This document shows positions 1-8,015 of a DNA stretch of 64,000 bases, piece by piece. The DNA lies in assembly GCA_031268095.1 (NCBI GenBank), contig JAIRXU010000046.1:1-64000 (forward strand), read 5' to 3'. The translations under genes and the position numbers were made by a program. Under the pieces are notes generated by a model. That model saw nothing but the letters and a program-made list of their open reading frames with translations. It ran no database searches and was not told where the DNA came from. The stretch comes from Oscillospiraceae bacterium. Lineage in GTDB: Bacteria; Bacillota; Clostridia; Oscillospirales; Acutalibacteraceae. Each line of letters begins with the position of its first letter. Position 1 is the stretch's first letter.

Positions 1-2
1 AA

Positions 3-320
3 GTCAAGAAATATTTCCCCATGACGGAAGTGGACACGCTGCAATGGGGGAAGGACCATGGGTGGACGTGGAACAAAACCCCGTGGGCGGATGCATGGGA
101 AGAGGCGAAGCATTATGAATCGGCGAAATCGCCGCAAAGCGACAGCTTGATAGCGCGTTACCAAGACAATGCGCACTGGTGGTGGCTTCGGTCGCCGGGC
201 GACGGTCCTGACTTCGCCGCGTACGTCGACAATGATGGCACTGTCGACCTCAATGGCCACCTTGTCGACAATAGTTCGGGCGGCATCCGCCCCGCGTTGT
301 GGTTAAATCTCGAATCTTAA
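3..320 (+). CDS. DUF6273-type domain protein, C-terminal fragment (5' end outside window)
   Basis: The reading frame is open from the first bases of the window, so the ATG at 21 is probably internal and the true start lies upstream. The visible part ends with WWLRSPG, a YVDNDG-like strand and GIRPALWL, the signature of the DUF6273 domain found at the C-terminus of many surface or secreted clostridial proteins. The function of the domain is unknown. No enzyme motif is visible in this fragment. A terminator-like hairpin follows about 110 bp later. Confidence 0.6.
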   Translation, partial: VKKYFPMTEVDTLQWGKDHGWTWNKTPWADAWEEAKHYESAKSPQSDSLIARYQDNAHWWWLRSPGDGPDFAAYVDNDGTVDLNGHLVDNSSGGIRPALWLNLES

Positions 321-354
321 CTCTTTAAATCGCCAATCCGGTACTCAATCAAAA

Positions 355-411
355 CGTTGCGAAGCAACGCAATCAGCCCCGCCGCAGCGGGTTCGCCGCA
401 GGCGGGCGAAC
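355..411. other. Pair of short inverted repeats in the intergenic region
   Basis: Two small hairpins lie between the first gene and the terminator: CGTTGC-GAA-GCAACG, and GTTCGCC paired with GGCGAAC around a 7-nt loop. Neither is followed by a T-run. No gene is visible between 321 and 549. Confidence 0.4.
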
Positions 412-426
412 TCAAAAAACAAAAAA

Positions 427-469
427 CGCGTTCCCCGTCCGGCCGGACGAGGGGCGCGCCGCTTTTTTT
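427..469 (+). terminator. Probable intrinsic terminator
   Basis: A GC-rich imperfect stem built around CCCCGTCC and GGACGAGGGG is followed by seven Ts. It probably ends transcription of the DUF6273 gene. Confidence 0.65.
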
Positions 470-480
470 CCGGAACCCCC

Positions 481-509
481 TTGTCTTTTCCGGCTGTTTG
501 GTGTAAACT
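481..509 (+). promoter_or_regulatory. Putative sigma-A promoter for the AI-2E-type gene
   Basis: TTGTCT, a 17-bp spacer and TAAACT lie about 40 bp upstream of the start codon. The -10 match is moderate. Confidence 0.45.
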
Positions 510-549
510 ATAAAGAATAAATAAATGCCGTTCGAAAGGGGGCCGTGTC

Positions 550-1836
550 TTGGCTTCAGAATACCCCAATAAGGTCGAGCAGCGCCGCGGGCACATCATC
601 AATTTCCTCTATTACGCGCTGATTCTCCTGGCTTTTTACCTGTTCATGCGTTATGTCTTTTGGCTGGCGTTCCCGTTCCTCTTCGCTTTTTTTGTGGCGC
701 TGATTCTCCAGAAACCCATGAACTATGCCCACCGCAAAATCCGACTGAAAAAGAGTTTTTCCGCCGTGGCGCTCGTGCTGCTGTTTTACATTGCCATCGC
801 GGCGGTGATTTCCCTGATCGGCATCCGTCTCGTCAACGGGGCGAAAGATTTCATCACCTACCTCTCGAGCCAGGTGGATGAGGTGCCGAGGCTGATCGAA
901 GGGCTCCAGCACCGCATCCAAAGCCTGGTTCACTGGTTGCCGGACGCCCTCGAGCTGCGCTTCAACAACTGGATGGACGGCCTCGTCAAGAGCCTGCTGG
1001 CCGGAAAAAACACCCAGGGCGAAACCGTCGGTCTCTGGGGCAGCCTGACGTCCCACATCAATTTCGAATGGTTCCGCAGCCCGGTCAATGGGGTGCTGGA
1101 CACCGCCAAGCGGCTCCCCGCCGTGCTGGTGGCTGCGGTGATCACGGTCGTCGCCAGTTTCTTCATGACCGGCAGCTACGACCGGATCGTCGGTTTTCTC
1201 AAGCGGCAGCTCTCCCCCCCCCGCCAGCGTGCGCTTTCCGCCGGGAAATGGATCCTGATCTCCTCGCTGGGCAAGTTGGTGCGTTCCTACGCGACCATCA
1301 TGGGCGTCACCTTCGCCGAGTTCGCGCTGGGGCTGGGACTGCTGCGGCTGATCGGGGTCTATCAAAGCAACTACTTCATTGCCATGGCGATGCTGATTGC
1401 GGCGCTGGATATCCTTCCCGTGCTCGGCTCGGGCATGATCGTCATTCCCTGGGCGCTGTATTCTCTGGTCATGGGGGAAGTCGGCCTGGGCGTCGGTCTG
1501 CTGGCGATCCTCGCGGTGGTGATCGTTGTGCGGCAGATCATCGAGCCCAAGCTGGTGGCCTCGAACCTCGGGCTGCTGCCCATCGTCACGCTGGCGGGGA
1601 TGTATATTGGCTTGCAACTGTTCGGCATGGTGGGGATGTTCGTCCTGCCGCTGCTGCTGATTCTCGTCAAACTCCTCAATGACGACGGCGTGATTCATCT
1701 TTGGACCCCCGGTGTCCGGCGCGGCGCGGAATCCGAACCGAAGAAGCCCGCCCCCAAGCCGCCGTTCCGTTTTCCCGGGAAAAAACCGCGTCGGCCCAAA
1801 GCGGACGCGGCGGGACCGGCGGCGAAGAAAGAGTGA
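550..1836 (+). CDS. AI-2E family transporter (PerM/YdbI/YtvI-type membrane protein)
   Basis: 428 residues, the usual family length. A cluster of hydrophobic helices lies at the N-terminus (about residues 15-50 and 70-95), followed by a soluble stretch (about 100-190) and then five or so closely packed helices to about residue 375, including the PVLGSGMIVIPWAL region typical of the family. The C-terminus is a basic, proline-rich tail. Members include the autoinducer-2 exporter TqsA and sporulation or ion-export proteins, so the substrate cannot be assigned. TTG is chosen as start because a GGGGG-rich Shine-Dalgarno lies at the right distance. MgtC follows after 137 bp. Confidence 0.8.
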   Translation: MASEYPNKVEQRRGHIINFLYYALILLAFYLFMRYVFWLAFPFLFAFFVALILQKPMNYAHRKIRLKKSFSAVALVLLFYIAIAAVISLIGIRLVNGAKDFITYLSSQVDEVPRLIEGLQHRIQSLVHWLPDALELRFNNWMDGLVKSLLAGKNTQGETVGLWGSLTSHINFEWFRSPVNGVLDTAKRLPAVLVAAVITVVASFFMTGSYDRIVGFLKRQLSPPRQRALSAGKWILISSLGKLVRSYATIMGVTFAEFALGLGLLRLIGVYQSNYFIAMAMLIAALDILPVLGSGMIVIPWALYSLVMGEVGLGVGLLAILAVVIVVRQIIEPKLVASNLGLLPIVTLAGMYIGLQLFGMVGMFVLPLLLILVKLLNDDGVIHLWTPGVRRGAESEPKKPAPKPPFRFPGKKPRRPKADAAGPAAKKE

Positions 1837-1841
1837 CAGCC

Positions 1842-1946
1842 ATGGAGGAGCCAAAAAACGCGCGCGGAGGAACCTCCGCCGCCGCTGCGCCAGCTGGCCC
1901 CCGCGGCGGACGGGCAGCTCTGGCGCGGCCGCTGTTACGAAAATGA
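1842..1946 (+). other. Short open frame of doubtful coding status
   Basis: An ATG at 1842 opens a 34-codon alanine/arginine-rich frame with a weak ribosome site. A neighbouring frame over the same bases also reads open. It may be only untranslated spacer with high GC content. It is recorded because it fills the gap between two genes. Confidence 0.15.
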
Positions 1947-1973
1947 TTGGCTAACGATAGAAAGGGTTCATCA

Positions 1974-2687
1974 ATGGAAATGGTCAAATCTTTGCTGCGG
2001 GAGGCTTGGGCGGACGAACAGTTCCGGCTGACGGTCAAAACGCTGCTGCGGCTGGGAATGGCGGCGCTTTGCGGCGGAATCATCGGCTATGAACGCGAGC
2101 ACTCCCACCGCCCCGCCGGCCTGCGGACCCACATCCTGGTGGCGGTGGGCTCCGCGCTGGTGATGTGCACCGCGTCGTTCATCTTCGCCGGCGAAAATAC
2201 GGACCCCACCCGCATGGGCGCGCAGGTCATCAGCGGCATCGGTTTTCTTGGCGCGGGGACCATCCTGCGGGAGGGCTTCAGCGTCAAGGGCCTCACCACG
2301 GCGGCCAGCCTCTGGGCGGTGTCGTGCATCGGTCTGGCGGTGGGAAGCGGATTCTGGGGCGGCGCCCTGGTCGCGACCGGCGTGATCTATCTCACCCTCA
2401 ACGCCCTGAAGAAAGTGGTTTTCAGCCGGACGACGGGCCGGACCCTGTTTGTGGGCGTGACGGAGGCCAATTATGCGGATAAAATTTCGACTATCCTGAA
2501 AAATTGCGGCGCGAAATTGCGGACAATGGAAATTCTCTTGCCGGAGGATAGCGAAGGCGAGAAATTCAGCCGGGAAACCAGCGTTGTCCTGAAACTCTTC
2601 GTCTTCATTCCTTCGGAACGGGAGTTGGCGCTGATCAAAGAAAATTTGATTGGTCTGCAGGGGGTGAATGACTTTTATGTCGAATAA
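1974..2687 (+). CDS. MgtC/SapB family membrane protein
   Basis: 237 residues. The N-terminal half carries the MgtC hydrophobic core, with the GYEREHSHRPAGLRTH motif after the first helices and the GAQVISGIGFLGAGTIL segment. The C-terminal half is a soluble ACT-like domain ending at FYVE. The family is linked to magnesium limitation and ATP-synthase control in pathogens, but in Clostridia its role is not settled. The track start at 1947 (TTG) was replaced by ATG 1974, which has GAAAGGG 7 bp upstream. The stop overlaps the start of the next gene, so the two are probably co-transcribed. Confidence 0.85.
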   Translation: MEMVKSLLREAWADEQFRLTVKTLLRLGMAALCGGIIGYEREHSHRPAGLRTHILVAVGSALVMCTASFIFAGENTDPTRMGAQVISGIGFLGAGTILREGFSVKGLTTAASLWAVSCIGLAVGSGFWGGALVATGVIYLTLNALKKVVFSRTTGRTLFVGVTEANYADKISTILKNCGAKLRTMEILLPEDSEGEKFSRETSVVLKLFVFIPSERELALIKENLIGLQGVNDFYVE

Positions 2688-3300
2688 CGCCAGCTTTTTT
2701 GCGCTGCTCTCGCGCATGAAATACATTCCCCGCTGGTCGTTGATGCGCAACGCCTCGGCGGAAAATCTGAGCGAACATACCTTGGAGACCGCGGTTTTAG
2801 CCCATTGCCTCGTGATGCTCCACAACGAGCGTTTCGCGGGCGCCGCCGGCCCCCTCTCCGCCGAGCGCGCCGCCACCCTGGCCCTGTTTCATGACGTCCC
2901 CGAAGTGTTGACAGGGGACTTGCCTACGCCCGTAAAGTACCACAGCGGCGGCGTTCGGGAAGCTTACGCCAAAGTGGAGAAGAGCGCCTGCGACACCCTC
3001 CTATCCTTCCTCCCGCCGGATCTGCGTCCCCATTACGCCGTCCTGCTGCGCCCCGCGGAAGAAGAACAGGGCCTCTGGCGCTACGTCAAAGCGGCAGACA
3101 AACTCAGCGCCCTGATTAAGTGCATCGAGGAACAGAAGGCCGGGAGCCGGGAGTTCCTCCGCGCGGAGGAGGCGACGCTGGCTGCCCTGCGCGCCATGCG
3201 GCTGCCAGAAGTGGACTGTTTTCTGACGGAATTTTTATCCGCCTATGCCGAGCCCCTGGACGGGATGATGGAGCGGCGAAAAGATGGCGCGGCCCCTTGA
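2668..3300 (+). CDS. YfbR-like 5'-deoxynucleotidase (HD domain)
   Basis: 210 residues. HD-domain phosphohydrolase with the YfbR pattern: RMKYIPRW near the N-terminus, SEHTLETAVLAH supplying the first metal-binding His, then LFHDVPEVLTGDLPTPVKY with the HD pair. Family members dephosphorylate deoxynucleoside 5'-monophosphates in the cytoplasm. ATG 2668 lies 3 bp after AGGGGG, and ATG 2677 lies 12 bp after it, so the start is uncertain by three codons. The gene overlaps the end of mgtC, indicating translational coupling. Confidence 0.82.
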   Translation: MTFMSNNASFFALLSRMKYIPRWSLMRNASAENLSEHTLETAVLAHCLVMLHNERFAGAAGPLSAERAATLALFHDVPEVLTGDLPTPVKYHSGGVREAYAKVEKSACDTLLSFLPPDLRPHYAVLLRPAEEEQGLWRYVKAADKLSALIKCIEEQKAGSREFLRAEEATLAALRAMRLPEVDCFLTEFLSAYAEPLDGMMERRKDGAAP

Positions 3301-3356
3301 AAGCCTCCTCAGCGTCCGCATACTCGTCTCTCTCATACTGATTCCTCTATCCCCCC

Positions 3357-3386
3357 TTGACAAACCACCTGTCCATAGAGTATCAT
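3357..3386 (+). promoter_or_regulatory. Putative sigma-A promoter for the yebC-type gene
   Basis: TTGACA, an 18-bp spacer and TATCAT lie about 40 bp upstream of the yebC start. Confidence 0.55.
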
Positions 3387-3422
3387 ACTAGTTATTCTTA
3401 TTTAGAATGGAGCGTAAACCAT

Positions 3423-4157
3423 ATGTCCGGACACTCCAAATGGAGCACCATCAAGCGAAAGAAAGAGAAGACCGACAGCCAGCGCGCGAAAATCTTCACG
3501 AAGATCGGACGGGAGATTGCCGTCGCCGTGCGGGAAGGGGGGCCGGATCCGGCCTCGAACTCCAAACTCAGCGGTATCATCGCCAAGGCTAAGGCAAACA
3601 ACATTCCAAACGACAACATCGACCGCATCATCAAGAAGGCGGCGGGGGAGACCGGCGGCGCGCATTACGAGGAGATTGTCTATGAAGGCTACGGCCCCTC
3701 CGGCGTTGCCGTCATCGTGGAGACCCTCACTGACAACCGCAACCGCACTGCCGGCGAAATGCGGCATTATTTCGACAAATACGGCGGCAATCTCGGGCAG
3801 CAGAACTGCGTCTCCTTCCTCTTTACCCGCCAGGGCGTCCTGGCCATTGAGGCGGAAGACGTGGACGAGGACGCCCTGATGGAAGCCGCGCTGGAAGCTG
3901 GCGCCTCTGATTTTCTCAGCGAGGAAGACGTTTTCGTCGTGCGCACGGAACCCAACGATCTGGGCGTGGTGCGGGAGGCGCTGGAGGCTGCCGGATACCG
4001 CTTCCTATCCGCCGAAGTGGAGTACATCCCCTCCGCCACCACCCCCCTGGCCTCGGAGGACGATGTCAAGAACATGACCCGCATGCTGGAAATGTTCGAG
4101 GAAAACGACGACGTCCAGGCCGTTTGGCATAACTGGGAAGCCCCGGAGGAAGAGTAA
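3423..4157 (+). CDS. YebC/PmpR (TACO1) family protein
   Basis: 244 residues, standard length. The N-terminus MSGHSKW.TIK is diagnostic of the family, followed by AKIFTKIGREI and NIPNDNIDRIIKKA. Three alpha/beta domains are expected. The family was long annotated as transcriptional regulators; more recent work on homologues links it to ribosomes stalled on proline-rich sequences. The track start at 3357 was rejected because it lies within the promoter; ATG 3423 begins the conserved MSGHSKW. It is preceded by its own promoter and reads as a single gene. Confidence 0.93.
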   Translation: MSGHSKWSTIKRKKEKTDSQRAKIFTKIGREIAVAVREGGPDPASNSKLSGIIAKAKANNIPNDNIDRIIKKAAGETGGAHYEEIVYEGYGPSGVAVIVETLTDNRNRTAGEMRHYFDKYGGNLGQQNCVSFLFTRQGVLAIEAEDVDEDALMEAALEAGASDFLSEEDVFVVRTEPNDLGVVREALEAAGYRFLSAEVEYIPSATTPLASEDDVKNMTRMLEMFEENDDVQAVWHNWEAPEEE

Positions 4158-4344
4158 TGCGAAGCCCCAGCCGGGCGCCATCTTTTCCGGCGGCGCGCAT
4201 GATTCGGCGAGGGCTGAAACAGGTCTTATGCGATGGATCCCGGAATTTGCCTTCCACAAGGGCAAGGGCTGTACAATTTTTGTCAATTGTCATAAATTGT
4301 TTGTCAAAACCCGATAAAATAGGAAAAATTCCCGTCGAAATCCC

Positions 4345-4373
4345 TTGACTTTCCTGATTTATTGCTGTATCAT
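4345..4373 (+). promoter_or_regulatory. Putative sigma-A promoter for the repeat-protein genes
   Basis: TTGACT, a 17-bp spacer and TATCAT lie 39 bp upstream of the start of the large repeat protein. The bases from 4158 to here hold no convincing gene. Confidence 0.55.
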
Positions 4374-4411
4374 GTTGAAGTATAAAATCAGGAAAAGGAA
4401 GGATGTTTTCG

Positions 4412-6436
4412 ATGGGGATTTTTAATAGCAGCAACAGCCGCGGGCAGGAACCAATGCACTACACCGTTTCATTCCGGTTTGTCGAGGACGGTTCTCCCGG
4501 CTCGACCTTCCACCGCATGCCCGCTACGGCGGGTTCTACCATCCGGGACTATCCGGCGGATTCCCATCCGGTGCGCGAAGGCTGGGACTTTGTGCGCCAC
4601 AGCCCGCCGGAACTGATGCGGGTGGAACAAAACGAAGTGGTGGACGTTCACTATGTCCGGTCGGTGCATACCGTGACGTTCACGGACGAAAACGGTCGGC
4701 ATCTCTCGCTGCCCGGTGCGGTGCAGCGGGTGAGGCACGGCGAGGACGCCGAACCCCCGGCCTATATCCCGCCTGCGGGTTTTATCCTGACCGGATGGGA
4801 TGGCGGCTGGCGCCGGGTGACCGAGGACCGGAGCATCCGGGCCAAAGCGGTCCCCCGCAGCTATTCTGTGATCTTTCTGGACCGGGAAGGCAAGTACATC
4901 GGCAAACCCCGGCAGGTGGAGAGCGGCGGGCAAGTGGACCCGCCCCGGGTTTGGGACGGCGCGGAAGAGACGGCTCCGGCGGAGGGCGAAACGGCCTACC
5001 GGTTGCCGGAGGGCTTCCGCTTCCTCGGGTGGAGCCGCACGACCCAGGCCGTGACGGAAGACGTGATCAGCGTGGCGCTGGTGGAGAAAATTCCGGCGGC
5101 GCCCGTCAGCCATACGATAACATTCCTCGACGAGAACGGCAGCGAGCTGGAGCGCCGGGAGGTCCTGCGGGGCGGCCCTGCGGCCCCGCCCGCCTACACG
5201 GTGGAATTCCAGGGCGTGACTTGGCCCGGCGCTGACGAACCGGTGACGGAGGACCGCACCATCCGCTGCATATTGGTGCCGAAATATTGCGAAGTGACCT
5301 TTTTCTCGCCCCTCGACGGCGGCGTCATTGAGGCGCAAAGAGTCGTCTGTGGGCAGGACGCGGTTCCTCCCGCGCCGGAGGCCGTTGCCGGACTTCTTCC
5401 CCCGGACCATGAGTTTCTGGGCTGGTACCGGAACCTTCAGTGTGTGACCGCCGATATGTGGGTTCCCGCCAATATCCGCAAGATTACCTATCATAACGTT
5501 ACATTCCTCGACGAGACCGGCGCTCCCCTGGGCGCGCCCCAGCGTGTCCGGGACCGGGAAGACGCCGTTCCGCCCGCCTATCTGCCCCTCCAGGGAGAGG
5601 GCTGGCGGCATACCGGCTGGAGCGACGCCCTCGCGTGTGTGACGGAGGACCGGACGATCCAGGCCGAGGTGGAGCGCAAAGCCTATTTCGTGACCTTCTT
5701 GGACGAGACCGGGGAAGAATTGGGCCGGACCCAAGTGTTTTTTGGCGATGATGCAGCGCCCCCCGCCGGGCTGCCCGCGCTCCCGGCCGGTTGCAAGGCC
5801 CGCCGCTGGACGGGCGACTTGGCCGACGTCCGGGAGGATCGCACCCTCACCGAAGAACTGGAATGGGAAACCTGCTATGTGGTGTTCTATGACAAAGACG
5901 GCTACGAGCTGGATGAATTGGTGGTGGAGTATGGTCGGCCGGCGGTGCCGCCTGCCTACGATCCGCCGGAAGGCTGGGAGTTCTGTCGCTGGCAGACCGC
6001 CGGGGAAGCGGAGAGCGGGGAGACGCTTCCCGGCGCGCTGGACCGGATCACCGCGGATACCAAAGTGTATGCCCAATGCGTTGCCCATGAATATGGCGTT
6101 ATTGTCCTCGACCTGCGCCCCACCACACGGCCGCCGAAGTCCTACCGCTTGGGCAAACGCCCCCACGGCGCGCGGCTGACGCTCTCGGATCTGCTGGACC
6201 TGCGAATGGATCCCCCCGCCCTCAAGCAAGATTTCACGATTCTCGTGACGCAGGACATTATCCTGGCGGTGATGGAGAACGGCATCAAAGTATTCGACCA
6301 TGAGATGGGCGAACTGGCGGCCTACCGGGTCGGCCCGGCCCAGACCGCCGTCGGCTACCTGGCGCCCATGCCTGTTCCGGTGGACGATGTGCCCTTGAAC
6401 GACGAAGACCCGGTGGACCTTCTGGCGAATGCGTAA
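4412..6436 (+). CDS. Large InlB-type repeat protein without a visible export signal
   Basis: 674 residues. About eight tandem repeats of 60-80 residues span roughly residues 15-570. Each starts with a YxVTFLDExG-like strand, continues with an APPAY-like turn and a GWxFxGW-like strand, and ends with VTEDRTI. This is the Listeria-Bacteroides (InlB B-repeat) beta fold. A unique C-terminal region of about 110 residues follows. Such repeats are normally exported and anchored, but here there is no signal peptide, transmembrane segment, LPXTG or choline-binding motif. ATG 4412 was preferred to ATG 4403 because GGAAGG directly abuts the latter. A small companion with the same repeats follows. Function unknown. 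Confidence 0.7.
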   Translation: MGIFNSSNSRGQEPMHYTVSFRFVEDGSPGSTFHRMPATAGSTIRDYPADSHPVREGWDFVRHSPPELMRVEQNEVVDVHYVRSVHTVTFTDENGRHLSLPGAVQRVRHGEDAEPPAYIPPAGFILTGWDGGWRRVTEDRSIRAKAVPRSYSVIFLDREGKYIGKPRQVESGGQVDPPRVWDGAEETAPAEGETAYRLPEGFRFLGWSRTTQAVTEDVISVALVEKIPAAPVSHTITFLDENGSELERREVLRGGPAAPPAYTVEFQGVTWPGADEPVTEDRTIRCILVPKYCEVTFFSPLDGGVIEAQRVVCGQDAVPPAPEAVAGLLPPDHEFLGWYRNLQCVTADMWVPANIRKITYHNVTFLDETGAPLGAPQRVRDREDAVPPAYLPLQGEGWRHTGWSDALACVTEDRTIQAEVERKAYFVTFLDETGEELGRTQVFFGDDAAPPAGLPALPAGCKARRWTGDLADVREDRTLTEELEWETCYVVFYDKDGYELDELVVEYGRPAVPPAYDPPEGWEFCRWQTAGEAESGETLPGALDRITADTKVYAQCVAHEYGVIVLDLRPTTRPPKSYRLGKRPHGARLTLSDLLDLRMDPPALKQDFTILVTQDIILAVMENGIKVFDHEMGELAAYRVGPAQTAVGYLAPMPVPVDDVPLNDEDPVDLLANA

Positions 6437-6455
6437 TGCGTATTACGCATTGCGC
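6431..6455. repeat. Inverted repeat straddling the stop codon of the large repeat protein
   Basis: AATGCGTA and TACGCATT flank a single central base; the symmetry extends to 11 of 12 positions on each side (GCGTAATGCGTA / TACGCATTGCGC). There is no T-run, so it is not a normal terminator. It could be an operator or an mRNA processing structure. Confidence 0.45.
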
Positions 6456-6512
6456 AGCGCGCGGTGTTTTGGGTCGTTGCATTTGGGCCGTTAAAAATGG
6501 AGGAAGGTTCCC

Positions 6513-6884
6513 TTGCTGGAAAAGACGTTTCATGTGACGTTCTATGACGCCCAAGGGGGGTGTCTGCGCCGGTGCAAGGTGCGGCACGGCCGGGCCGCCA
6601 AAGCGCCGGAAGCCCCGTCCCCGCCGGAAGGCTGGCAGTTTGAGCGCTGGGAGCCCCAGGTGGCCTTTATCATGGCGGATGCCTGTGCCTATCCGGTATA
6701 CCGCCGCCAGGAGCATTTGGTGACATTTCTCAGCGAGACCGGCGCGGTGCTCAAGCAGGAACTGGTGCTCCACGGTCAGGACGCAAGCCCGCCCTACTAT
6801 TCCTCCGGCCGGGGCAGCGCCGCCTGGGATGACTCTACCGCCGATATCCGTGCCTCGCGCGTTTTCCGCGCGGTTTTCCCGTAA
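6513..6884 (+). CDS. Small InlB-type repeat protein
   Basis: 123 residues consisting of two copies of the repeat seen in the upstream 674-residue protein: FHVTFYDAQGG...GWQFERW and LVTFLSETGA...ASPPYY. No signal peptide or membrane segment is visible. It starts at TTG 6513 with GGAGGAAGG upstream. It lies 76 bp after the larger gene with no terminator between, so the two are probably one transcript. It may be a partner or a partial duplicate of the larger protein. Confidence 0.6.
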   Translation: MLEKTFHVTFYDAQGGCLRRCKVRHGRAAKAPEAPSPPEGWQFERWEPQVAFIMADACAYPVYRRQEHLVTFLSETGAVLKQELVLHGQDASPPYYSSGRGSAAWDDSTADIRASRVFRAVFP

Positions 6885-6888
6885 CACC

Positions 6889-6925
6889 CAAAGCGCCCCC
6901 GAACGGTTGGTTCGGAGGCGCTTTG
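6889..6925. terminator. Probable bidirectional terminator
   Basis: CAAAGCGCC..CGAAC and GTTCG..GGCGCTTTG form a long stem between two convergent genes, the small repeat protein (plus) and pstS (minus). The T-run is short (TTT) on both strands. Confidence 0.6.
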
Positions 6926-6960
6926 TAGCATTCGACCAGAGTCCTTCGTCTTGTTTCGGC

Positions 6961-7953
6961 TTACTTCGCCGCCACATAACCCGCGTCCTCAACGCACCGC
7001 GCACCGGCGTCGGAGAGGATCCAGTTCAGCAGCTGACGGGCGGGGCTGTCCTTGGCCGCGTTGGCGCGAACGACGGCATAAAAGGGGTTGAGGAAGGGAT
7101 AGTCCCCGGCGGAGATGGTTTGATTTGACGGCGCAACGCCGTCAATCTTCAGCAGTTTCAGGTCCGGATTCTGATACATGTTTTGGGCGTAGTAATAGAC
7201 CGAGTAGCCGAGGGCGCTGCCGCCGCTCTGATACGAGGCGATGGCGTCCATCAGACCGCCCATTTCCGCGATGCGCAATTCCGTTGGCGCGTCCGTCATC
7301 GCGGTGTCTCCCATCACCAGCTTCTGCATCAGGATCTGGGAGCCGGAATCTCCCGGCCGCTGGTAGGCGACAATGGCTTCGTCCTTCCCGCCAAGCTGCT
7401 TCCAGTTGGTGATCTTTCCGGCGTAGATATCCCGGGCCTGCGCGGAAGTGATACCGTCAACGGGGTTTGATTTGCTGGTGAGGAAGACCAGTGCGTCCCG
7501 GCCGACGGCATGCTTCTCGAGCTCCAGAGGATTGCCAAGCCACTGGTCGTTCGGCGCACCTTCATATACCAAGATCAGATCCACGGCCTCCGAGGGATTG
7601 GCCAGCCGCGTGTAAGCCTCCGTGGTTTTCGAGAAGTTCGCCCGTTCGTAGGCCTGGGCCTCGCTGATGCCGCTCACCCGCTGGAGCATCAGAACCGCCA
7701 GGGGGATGGCGGCGGTGGAGCCGTCGATTTTTGGCAGGGTCTCCAGCCGGAAGATCGGCTTGTCGGGGGACTTGGTTGGGGGTTCGCTGGCCGCTGGCCC
7801 GGCGGAGGCGTCGGCGCCGCTGGGATTGGAGGAGGTCGCGCTGGCGGTGCCGTCCGTCGGCCCGTCAGCGGCGCATGCACTCAGGCCGGCCAGTAAAGTG
7901 GCCAGCAACGCCGCCAGGGCGAGAGATACGAGTTTGCGAAACATAGAGATCAT
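6961..7953 (-). CDS. PstS-like phosphate-binding lipoprotein
   Basis: 330 residues. A lipoprotein signal peptide ends in LSAC, followed by a low-complexity serine/alanine linker and a periplasmic-binding fold. PKIDGSTAAIPL near the start, SAQARDIYAGKITNWKQLGG, and GDSGSQ are the phosphate-contact motifs of the PstS family. It should capture phosphate outside the membrane and deliver it to an ABC permease, but no pstC, pstA or pstB is nearby. The start could be ATG 7953 or ATG 7944. It lies 62 bp downstream of the WG-repeat lipoprotein on the same strand and may share its transcript. Confidence 0.8.
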   Translation of the reverse strand: MISMFRKLVSLALAALLATLLAGLSACAADGPTDGTASATSSNPSGADASAGPAASEPPTKSPDKPIFRLETLPKIDGSTAAIPLAVLMLQRVSGISEAQAYERANFSKTTEAYTRLANPSEAVDLILVYEGAPNDQWLGNPLELEKHAVGRDALVFLTSKSNPVDGITSAQARDIYAGKITNWKQLGGKDEAIVAYQRPGDSGSQILMQKLVMGDTAMTDAPTELRIAEMGGLMDAIASYQSGGSALGYSVYYYAQNMYQNPDLKLLKIDGVAPSNQTISAGDYPFLNPFYAVVRANAAKDSPARQLLNWILSDAGARCVEDAGYVAAK

Positions 7954-8015
7954 CCTTTCTTCTCCATTTAATGCAATATCAACAATATGTGTCTTGTGTG
8001 CGCCGGACAGGCCCC

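Noticed and set aside
556-1854. 432-codon minus-strand ORF opposite the AI-2E-type gene
   Set aside because: Its composition (rich in His, Asp, Arg, Gln) is that of an antisense shadow in GC-rich DNA, it has no family motif, and the plus strand clearly encodes a membrane protein.
4157-4348. 63-codon ORF directly after yebC
   Set aside because: ATG overlaps the yebC stop, but there is no ribosome site and no resemblance to a known family; the frame ends at the next promoter.
4469-6301. 610-codon minus-strand ORF opposite the large repeat protein
   Set aside because: Shadow frame caused by strong codon bias; the plus-strand frame shows regular repeats and a good ribosome site.
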